Below are positions 1 to 9,477 of a stretch of 46,135 nucleotides of DNA, one piece after another; within the stretch, counting starts at the first letter, position 1, and every line of letters begins with the position of its first letter. Made by a program: the position numbers and the translations under genes. The notes beneath the pieces were generated by a model. That model did no database searches and had not been told where the DNA came from. It saw only the letters and a program-made list of their open reading frames with translations. This stretch comes from Bacteroides sp. GTDB lineage: Bacteria; Bacteroidota; Bacteroidia; Bacteroidales; Bacteroidaceae. The stretch covers positions 1-46,135 of the forward strand of contig NZ_JASLER010000096.1 of NCBI RefSeq assembly GCF_030151085.1, read 5' to 3'.

Positions 1-1632
1 GCAAAGCATGGTGAAGGGCGAGTCGTGTACAATGTATGTCGCCAATTGATGGCAGCGTGTTCCCATGCTCATAGGTGAGTAATAGACGGCGCGCCAATCT
101 TGTTTGGTAGCATTGCGCATCGCTCCCGGCGTATAATCTACCGGTCCAGCCATCATGCGGATGTAGGGGAAGGTGACGTCGTAGAGCGGCATATTGTTCT
201 TGGCATCCGTCCACTTCACTTCTTCCATGCCGAAGACACTTTCGAAGTTGATGATATTGGGATATGTACGGTTGATACCTGTAGGCTTGTAGATGCCGTG
301 CAGGTCGAGTGTCAACTTATGTTTGGCGGTGGCTTCGGCAATGCGATAAACCATTTCGACGGCCGTCTGGTCGTCACGGTCGAGGAAATCGACTTTGAAA
401 CCTTTGATGCCCATGTCGGCGTACTTCCGGCAGGCGGCTTCGAGCTGAGTGTCCAATACATTAAATACAGTCCAAAGGACGATTTCTACTCCTTTTTGCT
501 TTCCGTAAGCAATCAGTTCGGGCAGGTTCAGCTCGGGGATAACGGTCAGCATATCCCCACTTTTCGGTTCGTACCAACCTTCATCGAGTACAATGAATTC
601 GATGCCGTTGCGGCTGGTAAAGTCTATATAATATTTGTAGGTATCCATGTTGATACCTGCTTTGAAGGGTACGCCTTTCAGGTTCCAGTCATTCCACCAG
701 TCCCAAGCTACTTTTCCGGTCTTTATCCACGAGGTGTCACCTGTACGATTGGGCGAAGCCAAAGCATACACCAGGTTGTTGACGGGCATATCCGTATCGT
801 ATTCTGTTACAGCGAGCACACGCCAAGGATAAGTACGGGCACCTGTAGTGCGGGCGATAAAATCGATAGTTTCGGTGACATATTCCTGCCGACGCCAAGG
901 ATAGAAGTCGGTTTTGGCAGGGTAGGGGGCAAAAACGCCTTTCAAAGAATAAGTAGATGAACCGGGAAGCACAAACATTCCCGGATAAGCCTCTAAATCT
1001 GCTTCCAATAGTGTCAACTTTACTTTTCTACAATCTATCGTTGCAGGCAGGAAGGCTAGCTTTTGCTGTGCTTTTGATAGTGGAGCTACATCGTAGATGT
1101 TTTGAAAAGCCATTGCCATAGGATTCTTGTCATTCGTTGTATACGAAAGATAGGCAGTGTTGTCTTGGTTGAAATTGAATTCAGCCACTTCCTCTTTAAG
1201 GATCACTTCCTTCTTCTGTGTAGTGTAGAAGCGATAAGCTACTCCTTCGTCGTAGGCACGGAAAGCTACCCCGAAGCCATTTTTCAGCTTCAAGTCGAGT
1301 TCGTTGCATGTGGCAACGAACTCCTTGAAGCGGTAGAAAGGAGATTCTACGTGATCGCTGATCTTTTTCCTTTTAATACCTGTTACCTGAGACTTGTTTC
1401 CTATGGCAGTTCCATCTGCCAAAACTAATCCTATATTAGAAAAAGAGAGAATTGTATCTTTTTCGTGCATCACCTGGTAAGCTAGTCTGTCATCAGTACT
1501 GATTTCTATAGTTAACTTACCATCGGGTGAAGCCAGTGCATATTTCTTTCCTTGTATTGCTCCGAATGAAGTATGCCCGGAGAAGACGAATAAGGAAATA
1601 ATGATAAGCCTGAGAGAGAGATTGTTTTTCAT
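1..1632 (-). CDS. GH97 glycoside hydrolase, retaining alpha-galactosidase type (3' end outside window)
   Basis: The reading frame is open from ATG at 1632 to the window edge (544 codons), so roughly the last 100 or more residues of a usual 650-700 aa GH97 are missing. An N-terminal signal peptide (MKNNLSLRLIIISLFVFSG) points to the periplasm. The GH97 N-terminal beta-sandwich is followed by the barrel, with VAWDWWNDWN, VLDEGWY and KVDFLDRDDQ. The Asp of KVDF is residue 415. As I recall it, Asp415 is the nucleophile of the B. thetaiotaomicron retaining GH97 alpha-galactosidase, and inverting SusB-type members lack it. Glu470 (in FGMEE) sits where that enzyme has its acid/base. I infer release of alpha-galactose. 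The gene is divergent from the GH127-led operon and shares a symmetrical control region with it. Family is near certain; substrate is inferred. Confidence 0.9.
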   Translation of the reverse strand, partial: MKNNLSLRLIIISLFVFSGHTSFGAIQGKKYALASPDGKLTIEISTDDRLAYQVMHEKDTILSFSNIGLVLADGTAIGNKSQVTGIKRKKISDHVESPFYRFKEFVATCNELDLKLKNGFGVAFRAYDEGVAYRFYTTQKKEVILKEEVAEFNFNQDNTAYLSYTTNDKNPMAMAFQNIYDVAPLSKAQQKLAFLPATIDCRKVKLTLLEADLEAYPGMFVLPGSSTYSLKGVFAPYPAKTDFYPWRRQEYVTETIDFIARTTGARTYPWRVLAVTEYDTDMPVNNLVYALASPNRTGDTSWIKTGKVAWDWWNDWNLKGVPFKAGINMDTYKYYIDFTSRNGIEFIVLDEGWYEPKSGDMLTVIPELNLPELIAYGKQKGVEIVLWTVFNVLDTQLEAACRKYADMGIKGFKVDFLDRDDQTAVEMVYRIAEATAKHKLTLDLHGIYKPTGINRTYPNIINFESVFGMEEVKWTDAKNNMPLYDVTFPYIRMMAGPVDYTPGAMRNATKQDWRAVYYSPMSMGTRCHQLATYIVHDSPFTMLC

Positions 1633-1660
1633 AATGCGGTTAATTCTGTTTTATCTGTTG

Positions 1661-1668
1661 CAAAATAA
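1661..1668 (-). promoter_or_regulatory. -7 box of the GH97 gene
   Basis: TTATTTTG on the minus strand matches the Bacteroides consensus TAnnTTTG at 7 of 8 positions, 28 bp upstream of the GH97 ATG. It lies 48 bp from the nearest AATAGTCNAA half-site, the same distance as on the GH127 side. Confidence 0.5.
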
Positions 1669-1886
1669 GCGAAAAAAGAACGAACGGAAGGACTGAATAA
1701 TATAATGTAATAAAAGAATAGTCCAATATACTCTACCAGATAGCTTTCGTAAACGGTATTTGGACTATTGCTTTATTGGATGGATTATTTTTGCATGGGT
1801 ACTCCATGTTAATAGGAAAGTTTCTCATAGTTAAGCGGAAAGATGCTACTCCTTAATCCCAAAGTTTCTTCGATTAGCTAGCAAAG

Positions 1887-1970
1887 TATAATCAAAGGCT
1901 CTGTTTATATAACCAAAGGCTTTGATTATATAACCGCAAGTTTTGGTTTTATAATCAAAACTTTTGGTTA
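1887..1970. repeat. Four degenerate 21-bp tandem repeats
   Basis: Units at 1887-1907, 1908-1928, 1929-1949 and 1950-1970 each start TATAAYC and carry CAAAGG/CAAAAC-like middles. Each is also a partial palindrome. The period of 21 bp is two helical turns. Imperfect inverted arms flank the block: 1808-1825 with 2034-2051 (17 of 18 match) and 1830-1843 with 1994-2007 (12 of 14 match). Confidence 0.75.
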
Positions 1971-2204
1971 TAGATTATGATACGGGCAAAAGAACTTTCT
2001 GCTTAACCTCAAGGAGTTTTCATCTTAATAGAAAGAAACTTTTCTATTAACATTGAATACTATCTCTGTTTTAGTTTGAATGTTGCGATACTAAAATAGT
2101 CTAATTGACCCAATAATAGTCTAAATCTGGTTTCTTGTTGTGTAGGTTCGACTATTTTAGTATCCTTATAGATTATTGTTTCATTCTGTTAATTTCTAAT
2201 TCCT

Positions 2205-2212
2205 TTCCTTTG
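2205..2212 (+). promoter_or_regulatory. -7 box of the GH127-susCD operon
   Basis: TTCCTTTG matches TAnnTTTG at 7 of 8 positions, with the same A-to-T change at position 2 as the GH97 box. It lies 48 bp after the proximal half-site and about 40 bp before the ATG at 2252. Confidence 0.5.
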
Positions 2213-2251
2213 CCACGTCGCTAATGCTAATGAACTAAAAACATATATATA

Positions 2252-4690
2252 ATGATGAAGAAACGACTGTCCTTCCTTTTCGGTAGCATTGCCCTCTTGG
2301 GACTATCGGCTTGTAACGATGCTTACGTTCAGCCCGATGCTCCGATTAAAGAAGTTCCTTTTACTCAAGTTCACCTGAACGATAATTTCTGGACACCACG
2401 CATTGAGATCAACCGCACGGTTTCTATTCCTTCCGCCTTTAAAGAATGTGAGAAGAATGGTCGCTTTGATAATTTTGCTATTGCCGGCGGTCTGATGAAG
2501 GGTGAACATCGTGGTGACTTCTCTTTTGACGATACCGATCCATATAAGATTATAGAAGGAGCTTCTTACTCACTCGCTGTGAAGTATGATAAGGTATTGG
2601 ATGCTTATCTGGACAGTGTTATCACCCTTATTGCTGCTGCTCAGGAACCCGACGGATATCTTACTACCTGCGTTACGAATAAATGTACACGCCTTTCGGG
2701 ATGGTGGGGAACACATCGTTGGGAGAAAATCAACAGCCACGAACTTTATAATAGCGGCCATCTGTACGAAGCAGCCGTTGCTCACTATCGCGCCACCGGA
2801 AAACGTTCGCTGCTCGATGTCGCCATCAAGAATGCCGATCTTGTTTGCCAGGTATTCGGTCCGAACGAAGGGCAGAAACATGTTCCTTCCGGACATCCCA
2901 TTGCCGAAATGGCACTTGCCAAATTATATAAGGTGACAAACGACGAGAAATACCTCAAGATGGCTAAATATTTCGTTGAAGAAACCGGTCGTGGAACCGA
3001 CGGACACCGCCTCAATGAGTACAGTCAAGATCACAAACCCATTCTGCAACAAGATGAAATAGTAGGTCATGCCGTACGTGCCGGATATCTCTTCTCAGGT
3101 GTAGCCGATGTGGCTGCCTTGACGCACGATAGCGCTTACTTTAATGCCTTGAGCCGCATTTGGGAGAATATGGCAAGCAAGAAACTTTATATAACTGGTG
3201 GTATCGGCTCCCGTCCGCAAGGCGAAGGTTTCGGTCCCAATTATGAGTTGAACAACCACACTGCTTATTGCGAAACTTGTGCCGCCATTGCCAATGTCTA
3301 TTGGAATCACCGTATGTTCCTGGCTACAGGCGACGCTAAATATGCCGATGTATTGGAACGTGCACTTTATAATGGAGTGATCTCCGGCGTATCGCTTAGT
3401 GGTGATAAGTTCTTCTACGACAATCCCCTTGAGAGTATGGGTCAGCACGAACGCCAACATTGGTTCGGCTGTGCTTGTTGCCCGGGCAATGTAACCCGTT
3501 TCATGGCTTCCGTACCTTATTATATGTATGCCACACAAGGTAATGACATTTACGTCAACCTTTATATTCAGAGCAAGGCCGATCTCAACACAGATACTAA
3601 CAACATAGCTTTGGAGCAAACAACGGACTATCCTTGGGACGGTAAAATATCTATCTCCGTAACTCCCGAGAAAGAACAAGAGTTTGCTTTGCGTCTCCGC
3701 ATCCCCGGCTGGGCACAGGATGCCCCTGTACCTACAGACCTTTATTCCTATATCGATAAGGCAAACGCTTACACTATCTCAGTCAATGGAAAGAAAGTAA
3801 ATGCCAAACAATACGACGGTTATGCCACCATTTCCCGCGCATGGAAATCCGGTGACGTTGTGGAAATCAATCTCCCGATGGACGTGCGTCGCATCAAGGC
3901 TAACGATAATGTAGAGGATGATCTTGGTAAACTTGCCATCGAACGCGGTCCCATCATGTTTTGCCTCGAAGGTAAAGATCAGGCTGATAGCACCGTCTTT
4001 AACAAATTCATCCCTGATGGGACACAGATGAAGGCTGCTTATGACGCCAATCTGCTGAATGGAGTAATGGTACTTAACGGTACTGCCCGTCAGATAGAGA
4101 AAGACGGTAATGTGAAAGATGTTCCTTTCCGTGCCATTCCTTATTCTACTTGGAATAACCGTGGCGCTGACCAAATGGTCGTATGGATTCCTGCTTCTGC
4201 CGAGTATGCCCGTGCTATTCCCGAACCTACCATTGCGAGCAAAGCACGTACTTTGATGATACAGGCTCCTATCCAAAAGGACGCTCCCGAATCTGCCTCA
4301 GTTGAAACCTGGGCATGGGGTGTGAACGACCAATGGGAACCGAAACGCTCGTCGGATATCTCCAAACCTTACCATTACTGGTGGTTGAAGAACGGAACGA
4401 CCGAAACACTAGTTTATGACTTTGACCAGCCCTATACCGTTTCCAACGTCCAGATTTACTGGCTCGACTTCGATCATTATGATGGAGATTTCCGAGTGCC
4501 GGAGAGCTGGAAACTATACTATAAAGATGGTAAAACGTGGAAAGAGGTAGAAGCTCTTACTCCATATACCGTGAAGAAGGACTGCTATAATAGTATGGAC
4601 TTCAAACCGGTAAAGACGACAGGACTGAAGATAGCCGCCCAACTCCAAAAGGGAGTTTCGGGAGGAGTGATTGAATGGAAAGTTAAATAA
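2252..4690 (+). CDS. GH127 beta-L-arabinofuranosidase lipoprotein
   Basis: This 812-aa protein starts with a lipoprotein signal (GLSAC), so it is membrane-anchored. The DUF1680 fold carries the GH127 active-site residues: Glu325 (in GEGFG) as candidate acid/base, and Glu341, Cys343, Cys409 and Cys410 (YCETC and GCACCPGN), which correspond to the zinc ligands and cysteine nucleophile of Bifidobacterium HypBA1. That enzyme removes beta-L-arabinofuranose from hydroxyproline-linked arabino-oligosaccharides. The last 110 or so residues form an added beta-sandwich resembling an F5/8-type carbohydrate-binding domain. It is the first gene of the rightward PUL 1 operon, and the susC ATG follows 31 bp after its stop. 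Family assignment is firm; the linkage it cuts is taken from the family. Confidence 0.93.
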   Translation: MMKKRLSFLFGSIALLGLSACNDAYVQPDAPIKEVPFTQVHLNDNFWTPRIEINRTVSIPSAFKECEKNGRFDNFAIAGGLMKGEHRGDFSFDDTDPYKIIEGASYSLAVKYDKVLDAYLDSVITLIAAAQEPDGYLTTCVTNKCTRLSGWWGTHRWEKINSHELYNSGHLYEAAVAHYRATGKRSLLDVAIKNADLVCQVFGPNEGQKHVPSGHPIAEMALAKLYKVTNDEKYLKMAKYFVEETGRGTDGHRLNEYSQDHKPILQQDEIVGHAVRAGYLFSGVADVAALTHDSAYFNALSRIWENMASKKLYITGGIGSRPQGEGFGPNYELNNHTAYCETCAAIANVYWNHRMFLATGDAKYADVLERALYNGVISGVSLSGDKFFYDNPLESMGQHERQHWFGCACCPGNVTRFMASVPYYMYATQGNDIYVNLYIQSKADLNTDTNNIALEQTTDYPWDGKISISVTPEKEQEFALRLRIPGWAQDAPVPTDLYSYIDKANAYTISVNGKKVNAKQYDGYATISRAWKSGDVVEINLPMDVRRIKANDNVEDDLGKLAIERGPIMFCLEGKDQADSTVFNKFIPDGTQMKAAYDANLLNGVMVLNGTARQIEKDGNVKDVPFRAIPYSTWNNRGADQMVVWIPASAEYARAIPEPTIASKARTLMIQAPIQKDAPESASVETWAWGVNDQWEPKRSSDISKPYHYWWLKNGTTETLVYDFDQPYTVSNVQIYWLDFDHYDGDFRVPESWKLYYKDGKTWKEVEALTPYTVKKDCYNSMDFKPVKTTGLKIAAQLQKGVSGGVIEWKVK

Positions 4691-4721
4691 ATATATCAAC
4701 CTTTTAACAAAAAGATGTAGT

Positions 4722-7700
4722 ATGAAAACACATGAAAACCAAGCCTTGGTAAGCAAAGCTTTACTCAAGGCGACAGCTTGTCTTTTCCTTGCGGCAGGTA
4801 TCGGCATTAGTCCGGTCTTTGCAACTTCGGGAACGGCGGCTACAATGAAAACCGAAATTGTGCAGCAACAGACTGTTACAGTTACCGGTGTAGTAAAAGA
4901 CAAAAGTGGTGAGCCTATTATTGGTGCCAATATTCTTGAAAAAGGAACAACGAACGGTGTTATTACCAATATCGATGGTGAGTATACGCTGAAAGTGAAA
5001 GGAGCAAACTCCGTTTTAGTAATATCTTACATTGGTTATAAGAGCCAGGAAATAGCAGTAGGCTCTCAACGGAAGATCAATGTAACTTTGGCCGATGATA
5101 CTGAATTACTGGATGAAGTAGTAGTTATCGGTTATGGAACGCAAAAGAAGGGTGATGTAACGAGTGCTATTTCTAGTGTGAAAGCTGAAGATTTCTTAGT
5201 AGGTAACTTCAACAATGCAGGTGAATTGCTGAAAGGTAAAGTGGCTGGTTTAACAATAACCAAACCTTCGGGTGATCCTGGTGCAGGTACTGAAATCAGT
5301 CTTCGTGGTATTGTTTCTGTATCGGGTAATGCTTCTCCATTGGTACTAATCGACGGTGTCCCTGGTGAAATGGGTACCGTTCCTCCCGAAAATATAGCTT
5401 CAATAGATGTATTAAAAGATGCCTCTGCAGCCGCTATCTATGGTACACGTGGTGCTGGTGGTGTCATCCTTATCACTACCAAGACTGGTCAGCGTGAACA
5501 GAAAGCAACTGCCACTTATGCTGGTTATGTGTCTTTTTCGAATTGGGCAAAGAAAGCCGACTTTATGACTGCTGAGGATATTCGTGCAGGCAAAACACAA
5601 TACAATGATGAAGGTTACGACACAGATTGGCTTGATGCTGTAAGCCGTACGGCCGTTACTCACAATCACAGCTTTACTATTCAAGGTGGTTCCGCTTCAA
5701 CCACTTATTATGGTAATCTCTCTTATCGTAGTGCAGAAGGTGTGATGAAAAAAACAGGCAATGAGGATTTGAGTATGTCATTTGATGTAAGTCATTGGAT
5801 GCTCAATAATATGTTGAAGATAAACTTAAATGTTGTTACAGACAATTATAAGTATGAGGTAAACGATCCTACTTATATCTATCGCCAAGCTGTAATCCGT
5901 AATCCTACTTCTCCTATTTGGAATGAAGATGGTTCGTATGCAGAACGTTCTTTATTGCAATACTACAATCCCGTATCACTGCAGAACGAAAATACGGGGG
6001 AATCAAAATCACAGAGTACTCGTATGACAGGTAACATTACGTTTACCCCTATTAAAGGTTGGGATACTAACTTAATGTTGGCTAGTCACCGTTCAACGGG
6101 TAAAACGGGCTCATACAACACTAAGTATCACACCACTACCGCTATTGGCAATCTAACGGGTGAAGCAAGTCTAAGTGATTATCACGATCGTACCGATTAC
6201 TTGGAATTGACTTCTAAATATCGCGCAACATTTGCTGACAAGCACCGTTTTGAAGGTATGGTAGGTTACAGTTGGTCAAAGAATACTTATGAAAAGGCTG
6301 GTATGTGGAATGCCAATTTCCCGACTGATTACTTTAGCTACCACAATATAGGTGCCGGTGAATATCTTACTGATGGTAAGGCTTCAATGAGTAGTTCGAA
6401 AACAGAGTCGACTTTGATTGGTACGTTTGCTCGTATTAGCTATGGTTTTGATGATCGTTATAACATTTTGGCTTCTGTTCGTTATGAAGGTTCTTCCAAG
6501 TTTGGTGCCAACCATAAGTGGGGTGCTTTCCCTTCTGTTTCTTTAGGTTGGAATATAATGAATGAAGAGTTTATGGAATCAACCAGTAATTGGTTGAACA
6601 ATTTGAAACTCCGTGCTGGTTATGGAGTGACAGGTGTAATTCCAGGCGATTCTTACCAATCTATCGTTCGCTATAGTTACTCAGGCGGTAACTATTACCG
6701 TGATGGAAAATGGGGTAAAGGATTGAAAGCATTATCAAATGCCAACCCTAATTTGAAATGGGAGATTGCAAAAGAATTCAATGTCGGTTTGGACTGGGGT
6801 GTATTGAATGAACGCTTGGGTGGTTCTGTAGACTTCTATATAAAGAATACCTCGGATATGCTTTATAATTATGCTGTACCCAGTCCCCCTAACTTGTATA
6901 CTTCTACCCTAGCTAATGTAGGTAAAATGCGTAACTCTGGTATCGAAGTTATGATTCGTGCTATTCCTATTCAAACTAAAGACTTTGAATGGAATACTAC
7001 CTTGACAATGCAGCACAATGCCAATAAACTGGTAAGCCTTTCCAATGACCTTTATCAGACTGAGAACATTATTTGGTTGCAAGGTGTAGGTGATCCCGTG
7101 ACTCAGTATACCCATAAAGTGGAGGTAGGCAAGAGCTTTGGTGAAATCTATTCACTGAAAGCAGTAGGTGTATCTGAAAAAACAGGTATGTTCTTAATTG
7201 AGAACCCCGAAACAGGTCAGGCTGCCGAATTTTATCAGGAAATGCGTAACGACCGCGACAACTGGTATCAACGCATGGGTAATGGTATTCCTAAAATCTC
7301 TATGGGATGGAATAATACATTCCGCTATCAGAACTTCGATTTAACTATGCAGTTCACTGGTCAGTTTGGCTTTAAGATTATCAACCAGCAGCGTGTATTC
7401 TATGAAAACAACGCCCATGCTTACAATAAGTTGAAATCAGCAGCCGATGCAATTGGTGGTATTCGTTCGCTCTCGACACAGCAGTCACAGGTAGTAACCA
7501 GTTACTACATTGAAGATGGTGATTATTTTAAACTAACCAATATGACTTTGGGTTACACTTATGATTTTAAGAAAAGTGTTTATGTAAAAAGCATACGCTT
7601 ATATGGTAGTGTAGACAATCTGTTTACAATCACTAAATACAAGGGATCTGATCCGGAACTCGGAAGCAATGACTTTTGGACCGCCGGAGTAGACAGTCGT

Positions 7701-7754
7701 GATAAATATCCTACTGTACGTTCATTCACTGTAGGTCTGAACGTAACTTTCTAA
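4722..7754 (+). CDS. SusC-like TonB-dependent outer-membrane transporter (PUL 1)
   Basis: I take ATG 4722 as the start because MKTHENQALVSK leads into a normal signal peptide. An in-frame ATG at 4671 lies inside the GH127 gene and would add 17 residues ahead of the signal. The 1010-aa protein has a carboxypeptidase-D-like regulatory domain (about 45-125), a plug opening with EVVVIGYGTQKKGDVTSAIS, and a long beta-barrel ending in a C-terminal Phe (GLNVTF). It should import the oligosaccharide or glycopeptide captured by the neighbouring SusD, driven by TonB. Followed directly by susD. Confidence 0.95.
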   Translation: MKTHENQALVSKALLKATACLFLAAGIGISPVFATSGTAATMKTEIVQQQTVTVTGVVKDKSGEPIIGANILEKGTTNGVITNIDGEYTLKVKGANSVLVISYIGYKSQEIAVGSQRKINVTLADDTELLDEVVVIGYGTQKKGDVTSAISSVKAEDFLVGNFNNAGELLKGKVAGLTITKPSGDPGAGTEISLRGIVSVSGNASPLVLIDGVPGEMGTVPPENIASIDVLKDASAAAIYGTRGAGGVILITTKTGQREQKATATYAGYVSFSNWAKKADFMTAEDIRAGKTQYNDEGYDTDWLDAVSRTAVTHNHSFTIQGGSASTTYYGNLSYRSAEGVMKKTGNEDLSMSFDVSHWMLNNMLKINLNVVTDNYKYEVNDPTYIYRQAVIRNPTSPIWNEDGSYAERSLLQYYNPVSLQNENTGESKSQSTRMTGNITFTPIKGWDTNLMLASHRSTGKTGSYNTKYHTTTAIGNLTGEASLSDYHDRTDYLELTSKYRATFADKHRFEGMVGYSWSKNTYEKAGMWNANFPTDYFSYHNIGAGEYLTDGKASMSSSKTESTLIGTFARISYGFDDRYNILASVRYEGSSKFGANHKWGAFPSVSLGWNIMNEEFMESTSNWLNNLKLRAGYGVTGVIPGDSYQSIVRYSYSGGNYYRDGKWGKGLKALSNANPNLKWEIAKEFNVGLDWGVLNERLGGSVDFYIKNTSDMLYNYAVPSPPNLYTSTLANVGKMRNSGIEVMIRAIPIQTKDFEWNTTLTMQHNANKLVSLSNDLYQTENIIWLQGVGDPVTQYTHKVEVGKSFGEIYSLKAVGVSEKTGMFLIENPETGQAAEFYQEMRNDRDNWYQRMGNGIPKISMGWNNTFRYQNFDLTMQFTGQFGFKIINQQRVFYENNAHAYNKLKSAADAIGGIRSLSTQQSQVVTSYYIEDGDYFKLTNMTLGYTYDFKKSVYVKSIRLYGSVDNLFTITKYKGSDPELGSNDFWTAGVDSRDKYPTVRSFTVGLNVTF

Positions 7755-7776
7755 TCTCATTAAAAGCAAAATAATT

Positions 7777-9471
7777 ATGAAATACAATACGATATTTAAG
7801 AAAGGTACTATCGGTATGTTATTTGCCGGTTCAATCCTGTTAGGCAGTTGCACTGATTTGAGTGAAACCTTATATAGTGAGCTTCCCGGTGATGGTAGCT
7901 ACGAATTTACCGAAACTGAGATTGCGGCTCAATATGGTGTAATCTACGACCGTTTACGCGATATGTACGATGGCTGGGAAGGTTACATGGACATTAGCCA
8001 AGAGTGCGGTGACTTGATTATGACTCCTTACCGTACTTATGGAGGATGGGGTGCACAGTATGTTTCATTGCACAAGCATGAATTCCATCCTACCATCAAT
8101 CATCTTTACCGTCCTTGGTACTCTTGTTATCAAGGTATAAACTCTTGCAATCAGTTGCTTGACGATGAGGCCATCAGCAGTAATGACAGAGCAGTAGCCG
8201 AGTTGCGTACTTTCCGTGCGCTATTCTACTACGTATTGTTCGATTTGCATCGTAATATTCCTGTAACGACTACTTTGAAACTCCCAGCCGACTATATGCC
8301 GAAACAGGAGACTCCGCAGTTTACTTTCGATTTCATTGTGAAAGAAGTAGAAGAGTCGAAACCATTGCTCACCAAAGAAGTGGAAAAAGGACAGCTCAAT
8401 TACTATGGTGCCTGCATGCTGCTTGCAAAGATGTATCTGAACCATGATGCTTGGTTCCCCGATGCTCCTGATAATAAATACTACGGTTTGGCTATCGAGC
8501 AAGTGAATGAAGTTATCAATGATGGCGCTTATACACTGGCTACAAGTTATCGTGAGCCTTTCTCCGTAGCGGGTAGCAAGGAAAATATATTCGAATTGAT
8601 GTATAGTAATAAATATGCCGGTCATGGTACGAATCATTTCTGTAAATGGTTTCCCGCTATCTGCAAGGACGTATTTGGTGTTTCGTTCGATCCTTGGAAT
8701 GGTAGTGCTTGCGTACCGCAGTTCCTTGATACTTATGATAAAGATGACACCCGTAAGGCTGATACTTGGAAATGGGGTGTTCAACGTGACCAGCAGGGTA
8801 ATATCCTATATGATAATGGTAAAGAGGTAAATCTTACTCCCGAAGTATGGGCTATTGAAAAACCGGGTGCAGGTGATTATCAGGGTGCCCGTTTATGGCT
8901 CTATGAAATTCAACCGGGTAACATCGGTACTAGTGATGACAATGTGCCTTTCTTCCGTCTGACAGATGCTTACTTAATCAAAGCAGAATGTTTGCTCCGT
9001 CTGGGCGGATATAATGGTGAGACAGAGCAGGATGCAGCAGATATCGTAACGATGATTCGTCGTCGTGCATTCAAGAACAATCCTGAGAAGGCAGTTCGTA
9101 CTGTTGCCCAACTGAAAGGAGGCAGCGTATACGATTACGGATTGCGTGAAACACAAGGTACACTTGATGATGATAAGAACCTTACTGATATTGAAGTTAT
9201 TACTACTCACGAAGGCGGTGATGATATCATTCTTGGTGGTTTGCTTGATGAACTGGCTTGGGAGTTTGTGTATGAACACCATCGTCGTCAAGATCTTATC
9301 CGCTTCAAGATGACTAATGGATGCAATGTATTCAATGGTAAGTCATGGTTCGGCAAGAGTGCGAACACTAATCCGAACGATCACCATTTGGATATCTTCC
9401 CCATCCTGCAGGATAATCTGGATGCCAATCCTAACTTAGTTCAGAACCCTGGTTATACAACCGCAAAATAA
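7777..9471 (+). CDS. SusD-like surface glycan-binding lipoprotein (PUL 1)
   Basis: This 564-aa RagB/SusD-family protein begins with a lipoprotein signal (LLGSCTDL), and starts 22 bp after susC. Family features include early SETLYSELP, TPR-like helices, and the C-terminal run where EFVYEHHRRQDLIRF is a typical SusD element. It should sit as a lid on the SusC barrel and bind the ligand at the cell surface. Family is certain; the ligand is unknown. Confidence 0.94.
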   Translation: MKYNTIFKKGTIGMLFAGSILLGSCTDLSETLYSELPGDGSYEFTETEIAAQYGVIYDRLRDMYDGWEGYMDISQECGDLIMTPYRTYGGWGAQYVSLHKHEFHPTINHLYRPWYSCYQGINSCNQLLDDEAISSNDRAVAELRTFRALFYYVLFDLHRNIPVTTTLKLPADYMPKQETPQFTFDFIVKEVEESKPLLTKEVEKGQLNYYGACMLLAKMYLNHDAWFPDAPDNKYYGLAIEQVNEVINDGAYTLATSYREPFSVAGSKENIFELMYSNKYAGHGTNHFCKWFPAICKDVFGVSFDPWNGSACVPQFLDTYDKDDTRKADTWKWGVQRDQQGNILYDNGKEVNLTPEVWAIEKPGAGDYQGARLWLYEIQPGNIGTSDDNVPFFRLTDAYLIKAECLLRLGGYNGETEQDAADIVTMIRRRAFKNNPEKAVRTVAQLKGGSVYDYGLRETQGTLDDDKNLTDIEVITTHEGGDDIILGGLLDELAWEFVYEHHRRQDLIRFKMTNGCNVFNGKSWFGKSANTNPNDHHLDIFPILQDNLDANPNLVQNPGYTTAK

Positions 9472-9477
9472 AGAACC

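Larger units (their letters stand above)
1633..2251. promoter_or_regulatory. Divergent intergenic control region of PUL 1
   Basis: No gene is seen in these 619 bp. The 10-mer AATAGTCNAA occurs five times: 1717-1726 (+), 1760-1769 (-), 2095-2104 (+), 2115-2124 (+) and 2147-2156 (-). Each promoter therefore has a facing pair of half-sites. The right-hand pair is part of a perfect 15-bp inverted repeat (2087-2101 with 2150-2164). The core (1808-2051) holds four 21-bp repeats flanked by imperfect inverted arms. The whole block is roughly symmetrical about position 1930. It probably binds the regulator(s) of PUL 1, for which the hybrid regulator at 18076-22062 is the obvious candidate. Confidence 0.7.

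Noticed and set aside
100..960. 286-codon rightward frame opposite the GH97 gene
   Set aside because: It is the antisense shadow of an intact GH97 frame with conserved catalytic residues, and shows no recognisable domain.
1887..1970. CRISPR-like array
   Set aside because: The units are contiguous and degenerate with no unique spacers, and there are no cas genes in the window.
3095..3679. 194-codon leftward frame inside the GH127 gene
   Set aside because: It is antisense to the region coding the conserved GH127 zinc site and has no ribosome site or family resemblance.
4671..4721. Earlier ATG for PUL 1 susC
   Set aside because: It lies within the GH127 gene and would put 17 charged and polar residues ahead of the signal peptide.
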